Assembly: GCA_006503475.1 (NCBI GenBank)
Contig: RSEH01000282.1
Coordinates: 9,819-57,770, forward strand
Direction of reading: 5' to 3'
Origin: Stentor roeselii
Lineage: Eukaryota > Ciliophora > Heterotrichea > Heterotrichida > Stentoridae
DNA length: 47,952 nucleotides
Part shown: positions 38,751 through 47,952 of the stretch, piece after piece
Position numbering within the stretch: position 1 is the first letter of the stretch
Layout: every line of letters begins with the position of its first letter
The notes under the pieces: generated by a model
Database searches by the model: none
Seen by the model: only the letters and a program-made list of their open reading frames with translations
Told to the model about the DNA's origin: nothing
Position numbers and translations under genes: made by a program

Positions 38751-41700
38751 TTAAAGCAATAAAATCTTACGCGGATTCAGCCCTTCATCAATAAGTATCT
38801 TTTCAATCTTTCTATTAAAAGCAGGAGGTCCACAGATCCATGCTTTTTCAGCACTCTGCAGCGGTAGCATATTCTTCCAGAACTCTCCATGCAACTCGAA
38901 CCCTTGTTGTCCAATCCTTGTATAAACCTTCAAATTTCTTGGGTATTTCTTGGCCGTTGCTTCAACCAAGTCCACTGCAAAGCTAGCTGCCTCATCCCTA
39001 AAAGCCATATACATATGAATAACACTATTCGAAACTCTTCCTTTCCAAACAGCGTAGACAAGGTCAAGGAACGGAAGGACTCCAGTTCCTGCACCGAAAA
39101 CAAGAAATTCTTTATCTTTAAATGAATCTGTGCAGATGCCAGGGCCGATGGGTCCTTTGAACTGAACTTGAGTGCCAATTGGAATAGAAGAAAGATGATC
39201 AGTCATCAAGCCGCCAGGGTAATGTTTAATATAAAGTCTTATTTTATTGAAGTGCTTTTTCACATCATAAACCCTTGCCTCCATGCCTGACTCTCTCACT
39301 TCCTCAGCCCATTTAGCCAAGTTGACAAGAACAAAAGAATAATATCGATTAAGTATCCGCCCAGCAACCCTCGAAGTGACTAGAAAATGTTTTCCAATCC
39401 AATCATATCCAGGTACTTCTTCATTGATTTCCCAGTTATAGGAACTGAATTCCAGACAATAAGTACCTCGAGCTACAAAAGTTCTATTAGTTAAATTCCA
39501 TTTCATATCTGACATTGTTTCGTAGTTGTTAACTGATAAAAATAAGTCTCGAGGAAATGAAATATATCCAATTGCAAGATTTTCTGCGATGTTTCTTGCT
39601 TGGTCTGTGTGGAAGTAAGGCCGGTAGTTGTCATCTGCGTTTGACCCACCATTCAAGAACTTCCCAACGTCTTGTCCTGTGATTCCCTTGAACATGAAGG
39701 TACCACCCGGGTGATTCCATTTAAATCCAGAGATGTCCAAAATAAACTCATCATAAAAGACCCAATCTTTCTGGTTGTTGATAATTTCTTCAAATACTTC
39801 ACAATGTCTTCTTCTTTCTCGTAAGTCTTCAGGTACCAATGTCCTGTTAAGTTCAGGTTCTCCTCCTCTGTAGTAATGAAAAGCAAAATCTTTCAAATTT
39901 TTTAAGTTCTTGCGAATTCGTCCTCCGAACTGATGATTCATTTCAAATAAAAAGAGAATGCAACATAAAAGACCGTATATCGGGAAGATATACTCGCGGT
40001 TCTTCCAGCTTTGTCCTTGAAGATGCCATCCGAATTTTATGTTGATCAAACCCATGACTGGCAAGGTCCACCCTACCACTCGATGGGCAAGTCTTGAAAA
40101 GTTATTGATTTTTATATTTTTCTTGAAAATCTGCATGTACTTAAAAAACACTCCCAGGAAAAACTGAGTCAAGACCAAGCCACACATAGTGAAAGCGATT
40201 CTAGAATGATATAAAAAGTCTCTGTACTCTGGTTCAGCGTCTAGGTCTTTGTAAGCGGATTTGTCTTTAATGTAAGTCTTGTAAGAGGAAACAAGAGTCA
40301 CGACTACTGCAGTGGTTCCGAGCATTGAATGGATAATACTTGAAAAAGTCCACCATTTGAAGTATCTCATCACGATTATCGCTGCTTGGGCTACCCCGAT
40401 CCACATGACGCTCATGTAAATACCATGGTCTCTGAAGTAGTCCCAGTCAATTGACTCAACGTCGCCTTGGTCTCCGTAGCTGGAAGTTTTGTTGGTTAAC
40501 CCGAACTTGATTTTGCCAGAAGTGACTTTGTTATGTTTTATGAAACCTCCTGAACTTCGATATGCGACTCCTAGTGTTAAGGTCTTGTTTATGTAAATAT
40601 TGGAGGATTTACCGGATGTTATCAGAGGTCTTGAAAAAGTAGCAAAGATTCCTGTTTTGTTGGTAACTCCGGATATTTTAGTTAATGAAAGAAGAGGTTC
40701 TGTTGGTTTTGTGTTAGAATAAGAGTAGTAGTCGGAGATCTTTACGTCGTTGCCTTCACTTTGAATGATTATCATCTCTATTCCGTGCATGCCTCCGTTG
40801 AAGCTGATTCCGCACCAGGCTTGGATATCGAAACACTATTTAAATCTTACATTAAACGTGAATGTAATACTGGAAACCCCGAACTGCCAACCAAGATAGA
40901 AACCGTCTACAAGTTTAAAATACGGAGCATCAGCTTCTGGAAGGCTTCCATTAGGTTGAAAATAAGAGTTGCTAGCCGTATCTCCAAACTTAATCAACCC
41001 CGTTCCAATATTATTATGTTCTTGAAATCCTTGGTTAGGATCCGTCAAATACGCGAAACTAAAATCAAATAGAACTCCAGGGTAAAACTTCACAGTCTGT
41101 GAGGAAATCGACCCTAAAGGTCTTGAAAACTCAACAAAAAGTCCTTCACTCGAATAAGAACTATTCGATATAAACAATGGCATATGAGTAAGATTTTTAG
41201 GCCTCACAGTATGCATACTATAATAATCAGTAACAGTGATCTCGTTCCCATCATATAAAGCGACAATCATCTCAGTTCCTTCCATGCCATGAATAAAGCT
41301 AATCCCGCACCAGCTTCCAACATTAAAGCACTAATTTTTTCTTACGTCAAATTTGAAGTCAATAGTCGAGTCAGTGAAGCTCCACCCAATGTTAAAGTTG
41401 TCATCAAGTTTCACATAAGGAGTGTTCGACCCTCCAGGAATGAACTTGGCTGAATTGGCATCAACTCCAAATATTATCAGCCCCACTCCTTGGTTATTAT
41501 GATACTGCAGTCCCTGGTCAGCTGTTGAAAGATAAGCCCAGCTAAAATCGCTGTGCATTCCAGGCGTGATAGTCGTGGTTTTCGTGTTATTCTGATTCAA
41601 AGGTCTTGAAAACATCGCAAAAATGCCATTTTCTGTAACACTTGACTGCAATAAAGTCAATTTCGAGCCAGTCACTTTCACAGGCATGACATAATCAGTG

Positions 41701-43400
41701 CTATAATAATCAGTGATCTTTAAAGTCCCTGCATTATTAAGCAGAATGATCATCTCAGTATTATTCATTCCATGAACAAAAGTAACTCCGCACCAACTGA
41801 AGATATTAAAGCACTAAATACCAAGTACATTGAAAGTTATATTGATGTTACTCGCATTAAAGGTCCAAGACATGCTGAAGTTTTGATCAAAGGACACAGT
41901 CGCCAAGCAACTTCCACCAGGAACCCACTTGGCTGAATTGTTATCAACGCCAAAGGTAAGAGCTCCAGTACCTGTGTAGTTATGCTTCTTGAAGCCAATT
42001 TCGCCTGGCACGAGGTAAGCGTAGCTGAACTCTTGACACTGTCCTGGTGAAAGGCTTTGGTCTAGTCCTCCTGGAGAGAGAAGCCGTGAAAAAGAAGCTT
42101 TGAAGCCGAGAGGGGTGATTTCTTGTGACAAGATGTTGAAACTTGTCCCTGTTGTTTGATTTGGACGATGATACCCGGTGCTGTAAAAGTCTGTCAGGTT
42201 CAGGTAAGAGCTGTTTATGTTCTGGAGAATTATCATCTCTGTGTTTTCCATTCCGTCAACGAAAGAAACACCGCACCAACCAAATATGTTCTGGCACTAC
42301 TTGAAAAATACGTCGAAGGTGAATACGATGAAGTTCTTTAGAAATTGCCAGGAAAGTGTGAAGTTGATGTCAAGGTTTATCAATGGAGGCAATGCTGAGT
42401 TTGATATGAATTGCGATGTTGATTGAAGATTTCCTGTTACTAAAGTTCCTTTCCCGATATGATTGTGTCTTTTTAAACCTTGACCTCCTGTAGTCAGGTA
42501 TGCGAAACTCAAGTAAGTCACTGACCCGATTGAAAAGTTTTGAGTGTAGAGGTTTCCGGTTAAGGGTCGTGAAAATGTTGAGAAGATTCCTGAACTGTTT
42601 ACAATGGCTTCAGTTACTTGAAGGGTGATTCCCGTGAAATTTTCTGGCTTTTCATATCCGAAACTGTAGAAGTCAGAAATTTCAACTTCGCTGTTGTTGT
42701 TATAAGCGATTATCATTTCTGTGTCTTGCATGCCTTGAACGAAAGTCACTCCGCACCATCCTTGGATGTTGTAACACTAGATGGGGATTACGTTGAAGTA
42801 AAAGTATATTGCTCCTGAGGCGAAGTCCCAACCGAATGTGAAGTTGTTGTCGAGTTTGATCATTGGAGTTACTATGTTGGAACCTGATGTGAAGATTGAG
42901 TGGTCTTGGTCAACTCCCATAATCAACAAGCCTTCACCCACATTATTATGCTTCTCAAATCCTTTATTAGCAGTAGTCAAATAGGCAAAGCTGATAGGAG
43001 TCTTAAGTCCTGGACTGATAATCTGGTCAAGTTTATTCCCAGTATTAAGAGGCCTGGTAAAAGTGACAAATATTCCCGAACTGTTAGAGACAGTACTGGT
43101 TACTGTTAAAGATGAAAGGACCTGAGTGGGCTTGGTGAACTCTTTACTATAATAATCAGTGACAGTCACCTGGTTATTATCAAACAACGCAACAATCATC
43201 TCAGTCTTTTCCATTCCGTAGGTGAAGTCAATCCCACACCAACTGAAAATATTGAAGCACTAATTAAATCTTACATTGAATGTAATTGAAACTTCAGATC
43301 CAATGAAACTCCACCCAAGGTGAAATTTCGAATCTAATTCAACAGAAGCTGGTGCTGACATCACACCTTGCATCAAGAGAAGAATTAATTCTACAGCCAT
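38751..43400 (-). CDS. Six-DOMON / cytochrome b561 / cytochrome b5 / FAD-NAD reductase fusion (1519 aa)
   Basis: The gene has seven exons joined by six 15-nt introns; every exon is a multiple of 3 nt (126, 468, 465, 468, 468, 480 and 2085). It starts at ATG 43398-43400 with a signal-peptide-like MAVELILLLMQGVMSAPA. Six DOMON modules follow (~155 aa each; F-N|C, WCG, GMxxTEMI, DYYS, FSRPL and HNxxGxGxxxFG blocks). Next is a cytochrome b561 core at ~960-1125 with four candidate heme His (962, 994, 1035, 1076). A cytochrome b5 domain (HPGG at 1200, second His ~1234) comes next, then a b5-reductase module (RYYSF at 1322, HYPGGLMTDHL, GAGTG at 1406, CGPP at 1493). By family knowledge, electrons would pass from cytosolic NAD(P)H through FAD and b5 to b561 hemes and across the membrane to extracellular DOMON domains, giving a transmembrane reductase. 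The substrate is unknown; ferric iron or ascorbate radical are precedents. The six upstream ORFs are exons of this gene, not separate genes. Confidence 0.85.
40836..40850 (-). other. 15-nt intron 6 of DOMON-b561 gene
   Basis: GTAAGATTTAAATAG on the coding strand, phase 0, between AAT and TGT. One base differs from intron 1. In-frame TAG if retained. Confidence 0.85.
41331..41345 (-). other. 15-nt intron 5 of DOMON-b561 gene
   Basis: GTAAGAAAAAATTAG on the coding strand, phase 0, between GAC and TGC. In-frame TAG if retained. Confidence 0.85.
41814..41828 (-). other. 15-nt intron 4 of DOMON-b561 gene
   Basis: GTACTTGGTATTTAG on the coding strand, phase 0, between AAT and TGC. In-frame TAG if retained. 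Confidence 0.85.
42297..42311 (-). other. 15-nt intron 3 of DOMON-b561 gene
   Basis: GTATTTTTCAAGTAG on the coding strand, phase 0, between GAC and TGC. In-frame TAG if retained. Confidence 0.85.
42777..42791 (-). other. 15-nt intron 2 of DOMON-b561 gene
   Basis: GTAATCCCCATCTAG on the coding strand, phase 0, between AAC and TGT at the same DOMON position as intron 1. In-frame TAG if retained. Confidence 0.85.
43260..43274 (-). other. 15-nt intron 1 of DOMON-b561 gene
   Basis: GTAAGATTTAATTAG on the coding strand, phase 0, between AAT and TGC. The terminal TAG is an in-frame stop if the intron is retained. Confidence 0.85.
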
Positions 43401-43516
43401 TTATTTTAGAGGTTCATGGAAAAAAAATTTAAATTGATTAGAAAGGAAAATTTTGGGAAATTTGGGAGATTTCAAGGTTTTGATTTTAGATGGCTTTGGA
43501 TTAATAGAGAACACTA

Positions 43517-44620
43517 ATTATAGCTGTAGGCCTGATGAATAAATGGAAGTTTATATTATTTAAGGAATTTTAGCTGGAGACCTGACGAATAAATGGAAGT
43601 TTTGGATTTTAGGTGGGTTGAGAGTGGAATATAGAGCTGGAGATCTGAAGAATCATTGGAAATTTTCGATTTTAGGTGAATTAAGTGAGGAATATAGAGC
43701 TGGAGACCTGAAGAATAATTGGAAATTTTAGATTTTATTTAAATTGTGAGAAGAATATACAGCTGGAAACCTGGCGAATATTTGAATTTTAGATTTTATT
43801 TAAATTGTGAGTGAATATATAGCTGGAGGCCTTAAGTATAATGGAAATTTTCATTTTAGTTGAATTAAGTCAAAGGAATATAGCTGGAGACCTGATGAAT
43901 AAATGGAAATTTTAAATTTTATTTAAACTCTGAGAGGAATAGAGCTGGAGACCTGAAGAATAAATAGAAATTTTCATTTTAGTTGAATTTAGTTAAAGAA
44001 AAATATAGCTGGAGACCTGACAAATAAATGAAAATTTTTGATTTTATTTAAACTTTGAGATGAATATATAGCTAGAGACCTGATGAATAAATGGAAATTT
44101 TTGATTTTATTTAAACTTTGAGAGGAATATAGCTGGAGACCTAAACAATAAATGGAAATTTTAGATTTTATTTAAACTGTGAGAGGAATATACAGCTGGA
44201 GACCTGACGAATAAATGGAAAATTTCGATTTTGTTGAATTTAGTTAGAGGAATATATAGCTGGAGACCTGATGAATAAATGGAAATTTTTGATTTTATTT
44301 AAACTATGAGAGGAATATAGTTGGAGACCTGAAAGATAAATGGAAATCTTCATTTTAGTTGAATTTAGTCAGAGGAATATATAACTGGAGACCTAACTAA
44401 TAAATGGATGTTTTCGATATTATTGAAACTATGAGATGAATATATAGCTGGAGACCTGAAGAATAAATGGAAATTTTTGATTTATTTGAATTTAGTTAGA
44501 GGAAAATACAGCTGGAGACCTGACGAATAAATTGAAATTTTTTATTTTAGTTGGATTGAGTCAGAGGGATATAGAGCTCGAGAATTGACGAATAAATGGA
44601 AGATTTTGACTGAAATTGAT
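43517..44620. repeat. Subtelomeric ~62-bp minisatellite, about 18 copies
   Basis: The tandem unit contains AGCTGGAGACCTGA, then GAATAAATGGAAATTTT and an AT-rich tail ending in GAGGAATAT. The core AGCTGG-like box recurs at roughly 43522, 43572, 43634, 43697, 43760, 43821, 43882, 43943, 44007, 44070, 44131, 44194, 44258, 44318, 44380, 44446, 44511 and 44574. The period is 60-64 bp, with the first unit shorter. Copies are diverged in the tail and conserved in the core. No reading frame runs through it. It lies about 3.3 kb from the telomere, right after the last intact gene. Confidence 0.92.
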
Positions 44621-46160
44621 GCAAAAATCAGAAATTATTATTTTTTTAAGATTGAAAATAAGATTGGGGGAAGAATTCATGATTTTTAGAGAAATTATAT
44701 AGGATGATGAAATACTTTGGGTAAGGGATGAGAGCTCTTGTCTATAAATGGTAGAATAACAAAAATAATATCAGCTGATAATCGATAGCTTTAAAATTAT
44801 TTTTAATTCTAAATACTCTGTGATTTTAGAATTTTAAAGCTTTTTATTTAACCAAATTCAAATATTTTGTTAATAATACATAAATTTTGTTAGGTAATTT
44901 ATATATTTCGATAATTTTCTTAGTCAAAGAGTTTATTTTCAGTTTTGATAAACAATTTGATATAGTAATTGATAAAGATTTGTTTTTATTTATGTGAGTC
45001 TCTTGTGATTTTAGAGAGATGGTGAGTTATGTATATATTATGGCAAGATTGATTACTATACCTTATTCCTCTCTAGAGTTAGATGTTTATTTAAAACTCA
45101 TACGAATTTTTTTAATGTTTCATTCAAGATTCTTAAGTTATTACAAAATTTAAAATAGTTCAAAATTATATCTTCAACAATTTTAACTATATTTGATCAT
45201 ATTTTAAATAAAGATGCTCTAGTTTTTCAAGCCTCATCCTTAAATTAAAATTTAAATCCATATTCTTTATCAATTTAGTTTTAGTAGAGAGAATCAAATT
45301 TTAAATAGTAATTAACATTTCTTTATAATTTAATATACTAAAATACTGATAAATTTTCATTAAATACAACTTAAGTCTAAGATAATTGTGTATTCAAACT
45401 TTTTTTCTAGATAAAAGTCTAAAGGATAAAATTAACTCAACCCTTTTCAACAGTTATTACACAATCTTTTATAAATATCTACCTGTTAAAAGTTTTAAAT
45501 CTAGGATGATACTATAAAACCCTGAGTTAATAATACTCTAATTAATTAAAGAAGTATTTCCATTTAATAGATGGTAAGATAATCCTTGCAATGATAATAG
45601 AAAAATTATGATTTATATCTATACCATCTATTAAATGTTTTTTGAATTCTAACATACAAATTAGTAATCGCTTTAAGATAGATTACTGTTAGTTTCCATT
45701 TCCTCAACTTTTAAAGATACTTTTGAAGTTTTCAGGGATTCAATAGCCTAACTTAATCAGAAGACCTTAATTTAACATTAATGAAGATCATCTTTGATTT
45801 TTCAAAGAACGAAAGACAGATATTATCATTAGAAAAAAATGTAATTCAAGTTTTCATTGAAAACATGATGTTTACTGTTGGATATTGTCAGTAAAGCCAT
45901 ATTAATAGAATAAATGATGTTGATTTGTGAAAATGGAGATATTATTGCCTTCTGGTAACTGTTTCTACATCTTGAAGTTACATTGTTACCAATCTGAATT
46001 ATTTATTGTTGATAGAGCTAAAATATTCATTACTGTTTCAATTCTCAACAAGCTTAAGTAGAAGTATCATTAGTATGTAAGTTTAAACCTAGTCTTTATT
46101 ACATCATATTATTTTATCAAGATCTAGTAAGAACATAAGAATTTAAATCCTTTAAAACTA
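44621..46160. other. Subtelomeric AT-rich interval without intact genes
   Basis: Very AT-rich with frequent stops. Apart from the inverted repeat at 45561-45637 and small hairpins (AGTAATC...GATTACT near 45663-45687, GGTAAC...GTTACC near 45954-45990), nothing is supported. Confidence 0.5.
45561..45637. repeat. Perfect 16-bp inverted repeat with 45-nt spacer
   Basis: CATTTAATAGATGGTA at 45561-45576 is the exact reverse complement of TACCATCTATTAAATG at 45622-45637. The spacer holds no gene. It could be a hairpin-forming element, a MITE remnant or a relict of an eliminated sequence. Confidence 0.8.
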
Positions 46161-46164
46161 TTCT

Positions 46165-46620
46165 AATTATGATTTTGAATTTGCTTGCCAATATTTTAGT
46201 TTTCTTTTCAGTAAAAAATGATCTCACATCTCATAGTTCTAATAATAGTTCAAGAAACATTATTTCAATTATCACTGATCTTAAAATAGTTTCATTATCA
46301 GAAATATTAATATCATCTCGAATATCTACGTTAGATACAAACCCCTCTCTTGAGATATCGATAAAAGTCAAATTTTCTGATGTGATAGCTGGAACATCGA
46401 TATTAAGCGAATTGCGGTGAATTTCTTAGTATTTATCCTAGTAAAGAAGTCAATCACAGTGATTTTGGGGTTGGCAGATACGATCTTTCCAATTTAAGAC
46501 TCAATCTTTAACTATTTTACAGCAATGATCTTTGATTATCACATATCCTTTTTCGAGTGATTCGATTTGGCTGGGAACGTTTAAAGAAGCTTATGAAACA
46601 TTCCATTCAAATCCATGTCA
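46165..46620 (-). pseudogene. EIF5A: eIF5A pseudogene
   Basis: The minus strand shows ordered eIF5A blocks split over frames. An N-terminal block, ASLNVPSQIESLEKGYVII followed by KDHCCKIVKD, lies at ~46590-46504 and matches the 'LRKNGFVVLKGRPCKIV' part of the family. GKIVSANPKITVIDFFT (~46490-46440, different frame) corresponds to the hypusine loop and the 'VHLVGIDIFTGKK' strand. NSLNIDVPAITSENLTFIDI and REGFVSNVDIRDDINI (~46415-46300, back in the first frame) correspond to 'HNMDVP...' through the acidic C-terminal part. Several stops and at least two frameshifts interrupt it, and the loop Lys context is damaged. eIF5A promotes elongation at polyproline and translation termination; this copy cannot make it. 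The 83-codon plus-strand frame at 46169-46420 is only its antisense shadow. Confidence 0.65.
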
Positions 46621-46814
46621 TATTCAATTATAAGCCTTTTAATCATTTAGGAAGACTTAGATAATAGTTTTGTAAAAATTTTCCAAATTGAATTTTTTAA
46701 GTTTTTTAAGTATTTATTGAGTAATTTTAATTACTCACCTATAAATGTGAGATTTCTTTTGAGTTTAACTTTCATATGTTGTGCTCACCTGAGGAGAGTT
46801 TGCATTTTACAAGT

Positions 46815-47405
46815 TATAATTTTTTGAATTCGCTTTGAGGCACTATTTTCTGATTTGTTTCTTTTAGTCTCTATCTGCATCTATGGAATAGGAATTACTT
46901 TGCTAGCAAGCCAAGGTTTCTTGATAGTAGAATTAAGGTTGATAGAGGAGTTTTGACAGGCACCTGAGAATGCTGGCTTCATCCTTATTCTATAGTCCAG
47001 GTGAGATTTTTCTTTCTCCACCGAAAGATCCTTGATATCAAAATTACTCTCTGAGATGTTAGCTTTAAACATGCCCAAAGAACTTTTTTCCTATCTTTTT
47101 ATTTGATTGATTAAAGATTTGTCGTGATTAGAGTTTCTAAATTATTCAAGTTTTTGAACTGTCTGAAAGCATAATCTAGGAGGCTGGATAATGATTTTTA
47201 AGTTATGGTCTATGAGTCTGGATTTTTCTTGATTCATGATCACCAATCGGGCAATCTAAGATATTTCATGATTGATAAGGACACGATTTTTGAGGTCAGT
47301 AAATTCATTTGGTTTTTTTGCTTGTTTTTTAATGAATTAGAAAATTTTCCCTTCTGAAAACTTCTTCTTTTTTCTTCCTATCTTTGAGACTGGAAATATT
47401 GAAAT
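46815..47405 (-). pseudogene. Decayed coding sequence, unknown family
   Basis: A single minus-strand frame of about 190 codons has protein-like composition and is broken only by TAA/TAG (five), with none of its internal stops being TGA until TGA ends it near 46798. Readable blocks are FTDLKNRVLINHEIS, IARLVIMNQEKSRLIDHNLK, IIIQPPRLCFQTVQKLE, MFKANISESNFDIKDLSVEK, HLDYRIRMKPAFSGACQNSS and KKPWLASKVIPIP. The longest intact piece is ATG 47072 to TAG 46881 (63 codons). No family was recognised. It lies directly upstream, on the same strand, of the eIF5A pseudogene, so the simplest reading is a subtelomeric pseudogene with C-to-T decayed Gln codons. Confidence 0.4.
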
Positions 47406-47875
47406 AACTCTTTAAATTCAACGCTGGCATCCCAGGAATTGCTAATTTAGAGGATATATTATTTTTAGATCAAATTGTGAATGATATATTTCTTTTATTT
47501 TGAATTAAGATAAATTTTAAATTTGATAATTCATACATTATAATATATCAATAGATTTATATTTTTGCGCTAGCAGTGATGAAGACTACAAAAGATCAAA
47601 GTTAAGCCATGTTGAGTTCTTAATTAATTGCATGCTATTTTATACTTTTTTCATTAGGTCTTTAATGAATGAAAATTAATATTGTAAATGAAAAAAAGGT
47701 GAATTAAAATTAATAAAATTGATAAAATTTGTGACTTTAACTCTAGATTTGAAGTAAAATAGAAATTTTTCATATAATATTAAAACTAAAGTTTCGAATT
47801 AGAAGCTATGCTTAAGATCCTAAGTTTTTTAAAGTTATTTCATTGAAAAAGGTTAGATCTTAAGTGAAATAGTAA
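47406..47875. other. Telomere-adjacent AT-rich sequence
   Basis: AT-rich, no frame, no repeat array and no degenerate telomere units visible before the array begins. Confidence 0.5.
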
Positions 47876-47952
47876 TTAGGGTGTTAGGGTGTTAGGGTGT
47901 TAGGGTGTTAGGGTGTTAGGGTGTTAGGGTGTTAGGGTGTTAGGGTGTTAGG
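47876..47952 (+). repeat. Telomere (TTAGGGTG)n, heterotrich type
   Basis: About 9.6 perfect copies of the 8-bp unit TTAGGGTG run to the window edge. The G-rich strand points 3' outward, as expected for a right chromosome end. The complement CCCTAACA is the telomere repeat reported for heterotrich ciliates (Stentor, Blepharisma). The junction follows unremarkable AT-rich sequence. Confidence 0.97.

Noticed and set aside
40836-43214. Five separate small DOMON genes on the minus strand
   Set aside because: Each 'stop' is the TAG end of a 15-nt GTA...TAG intron; splicing yields one continuous 1519-codon frame with all exons multiples of three.
46169-46420. Plus-strand 83-codon frame
   Set aside because: The minus strand at the same place carries recognisable eIF5A blocks; the plus frame has no domain.
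1-47875. CRISPR arrays, IS elements, rRNA or tRNA genes
   Set aside because: None seen; the only arrays are coding repeats, the 62-bp minisatellite and the telomere, and no tRNA-like cloverleaf or TTCGA box context was found by eye.

Overview
This window is the end of a macronuclear chromosome from a heterotrich ciliate, most likely Stentor or a close relative. The right edge (47876-47952) is an array of the 8-bp repeat TTAGGGTG (CCCTAACA on the other strand), the telomere repeat known from heterotrichs. The genes are AT-rich and densely packed. Seven introns can be placed from the sequence, and all are exactly 15 nt (GTA...AG), the hallmark intron size of Stentor and Blepharisma. TAA, TAG and TGA all act as stops, and no long reading frame contains TGA. 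That fits the standard code of Stentor and argues against Blepharisma, where UGA is Trp.

Layout. (1) 1-16535, minus strand: one giant intronless gene of more than 5,500 codons that runs off the left edge. It has Sfi1-like Trp motifs near its N-terminus, a hexapeptide repeat, dozens of short 'KP + hydrophobic' motifs, and eight super-repeats of 440-500 residues. It is a candidate scaffold for centrin/spasmin-type proteins. (2) 16.6-34.6 kb: a compact block with intergenic gaps of 2-124 bp. It encodes a 7TM-RGS receptor-like protein, a tiny membrane protein, a TPR/IQ protein, an 81-aa acidic protein, a Dicer-like protein whose RNase III sites look dead, a Cys-rich coiled-coil protein, the largest subunit of RNA polymerase III, a 2062-aa ubiquitin-specific protease and two small Lys-rich proteins. 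(3) 34.6-38.75 kb: a gene-poor AT-rich stretch holding one ISG12/IFI6-family mini-gene and a decayed gene with an ADP-ribosyltransferase-like motif pattern. (4) 38751-43400, minus strand: seven exons that look like separate ORFs but are joined by six 15-nt introns into one 1519-aa protein: signal peptide, six DOMON domains, cytochrome b561, cytochrome b5 and a b5-reductase-type FAD/NAD module. (5) 43.4 kb to the telomere: no intact gene. It holds a ~62-bp minisatellite (about 18 copies), a perfect 16-bp inverted repeat, an eIF5A pseudogene and a second decayed frame.

The genes do not form an evident pathway. The common theme is extreme compaction: 14 bp between divergent start codons, 2 bp between tandem genes and 15-nt introns. 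This compact block abuts a decaying subtelomere. Family assignments come from motif recognition by eye. No database search or transcript data were available.
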